A DNA stretch of 64,000 nt from Gracilimonas sp040877545 (GTDB lineage: Bacteria > Bacteroidota > Rhodothermia > Balneolales > Balneolaceae), in NCBI GenBank assembly GCA_040877545.1, contig JBBDNN010000034.1, forward strand, positions 1 through 64,000. The letters are read 5' to 3'. Under the pieces are notes generated by a model. That model was given only the letters and a program-made list of their open reading frames with translations, was not told where the DNA came from and searched no databases. The position numbers and the translations under genes are program-made. Shown here piece by piece: positions 63,504-64,000 of this stretch (the stretch's first letter is position 1; the number at the start of each line of letters is the position of its first letter).

Positions 63504-64000
63504 TATTTACCGGCCAATTCTGCCTCACTGGCAATAAAACCAAAAGCGGCCCAATTGCCGGCATCATATACCTGCTGCCAGATTTGTTCAGCGCGTTTTT
63601 CTCTCCCGTTTATTGAATGCCAAAATCCCAATCCATAACCCAGCGTAGCATTTTCGAGTTCTGATTCATCTCCAGCGAATAGCGCATCGGACTTAAAGGT
63701 GCCTTGAAAGACCAGCAATAAATTATGATAGCTTTCATTTTCAATAATATCCATTTCTTCCTGAACAGCATCCAGCACATTACCGGCTGTTACATCGTCG
63801 CCGGCTTTTCTCAGCGACATATAATACCAGTATAAAAAAGCAGTCAGCATATCGTCATTGGTAGTTACGCGAATTCCCTTCCTGTATGCTTCATTCGCTT
63901 CCTCATAATTTCCCTGTAAATAATGTGCCAGTCCAAGATGATACCAGGTATTTGTTTGGAGTGAACTGAGAGGAATATTCTCAGCATTAGGCAATCCGTC
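63503..64000 (-). CDS. TPR-repeat protein, truncated by the window edge
   Basis: The frame stays open from its stop (63503) to the window end, with no convincing start, so the 5' end lies outside. The 166 visible residues include a TPR unit (WYHLGLAHYLQGNYEEANEA), then ITR-type helices and an end WHSINGREKRAEQIWQQVYD and GFIASEAELAGK. It is followed directly by the asparagine-synthetase-like gene with a one-base overlap, so the two are probably expressed together. The function is unknown. Confidence 0.75.
   Translation of the reverse strand, partial: DGLPNAENIPLSSLQTNTWYHLGLAHYLQGNYEEANEAYRKGIRVTTNDDMLTAFLYWYYMSLRKAGDDVTAGNVLDAVQEEMDIIENESYHNLLLVFQGTFKSDALFAGDESELENATLGYGLGFWHSINGREKRAEQIWQQVYDAGNWAAFGFIASEAELAGK

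Overview
The window looks like a chromosome segment from a marine Bacteroidota-related bacterium, most likely of the Balneolota/Rhodothermota group. This is inferred from gene content, not from a marker tree. The clues are a type IX secretion (T9SS) C-terminal sorting domain on a subtilase, a PorV/PorQ-type outer-membrane protein, a DUF4270-type lipoprotein beside a short glycogen synthase, an Mrp ATPase lacking the CxxC motif, and weak Shine-Dalgarno signals. No rRNA, tRNA, CRISPR array, prophage or intact insertion sequence was seen. Most of the window is housekeeping DNA with a few accessory islands.

Layout. 1-0.8 kb: an AbrB-fold antitoxin gene with its palindromic operator, followed by a VapC toxin gene broken by at least three frameshifts. 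0.8-7.9 kb (minus): an envelope operon of an outer-membrane barrel, a 65-residue HU-like protein, a membrane protein with an HU-like domain and a SPOR domain, ExbB, ExbD, TonB and an S41 protease lipoprotein. 8.4-12.2 kb: a giant CheB-CheR-PAS-GAF-histidine kinase. 12.3-18.3 kb (minus): gcvT-comB-ftsK-lolA-flippase-like membrane protein. 18.6-19.6 kb: a FIMAH-domain secreted protein followed by a wrecked T9SS sorting domain. 20-23.2 kb: mrp, argS and a TonB-domain lipoprotein. 23.2-29.7 kb (minus): subtilase, methyltransferase, SAM hydrolase and dnaN. 30-34.5 kb (plus): PorV/PorQ-like protein, miaA, purS, a ClpS-like gene, purQ, lptB and a rhodanese. 34.5-35.8 kb: rho.

35.9-45.3 kb (minus) is a long glycogen operon (glgB-malQ-comA-short glgA-DUF4270-type lipoprotein-outer-membrane protein-TPR protein). 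It has the phosphosulfolactate synthase gene comA embedded in it, while the next enzyme of that pathway, comB, lies 24 kb away beside ftsK. Then come a LolC/E-type permease, a MurF-like ligase with its own membrane domain, and a nucleotidyltransferase with hexapeptide repeats. 49.5-53 kb (minus) is a compact Kai operon: kaiC, kaiB and a PAS histidine kinase fused to a NarL-type receiver without an output domain. After it come an SDR oxidoreductase, a TRIC-type channel, PolX, an NTF2-like lipoprotein, an M14 carboxypeptidase, a homoserine sulfhydrylase, a 242-bp multi-hairpin repeat, an asparagine-synthetase-like protein lacking the glutaminase cysteine, and a truncated TPR gene at the window edge.

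The best candidates for less-described biology are the Kai module with its output-less hybrid kinase, the ExbBD-TonB operon carrying two HU-like proteins, the split comA/comB pathway, the ClpS-like gene between purS and purQ, the membrane-fused Mur ligase and the hairpin repeat.
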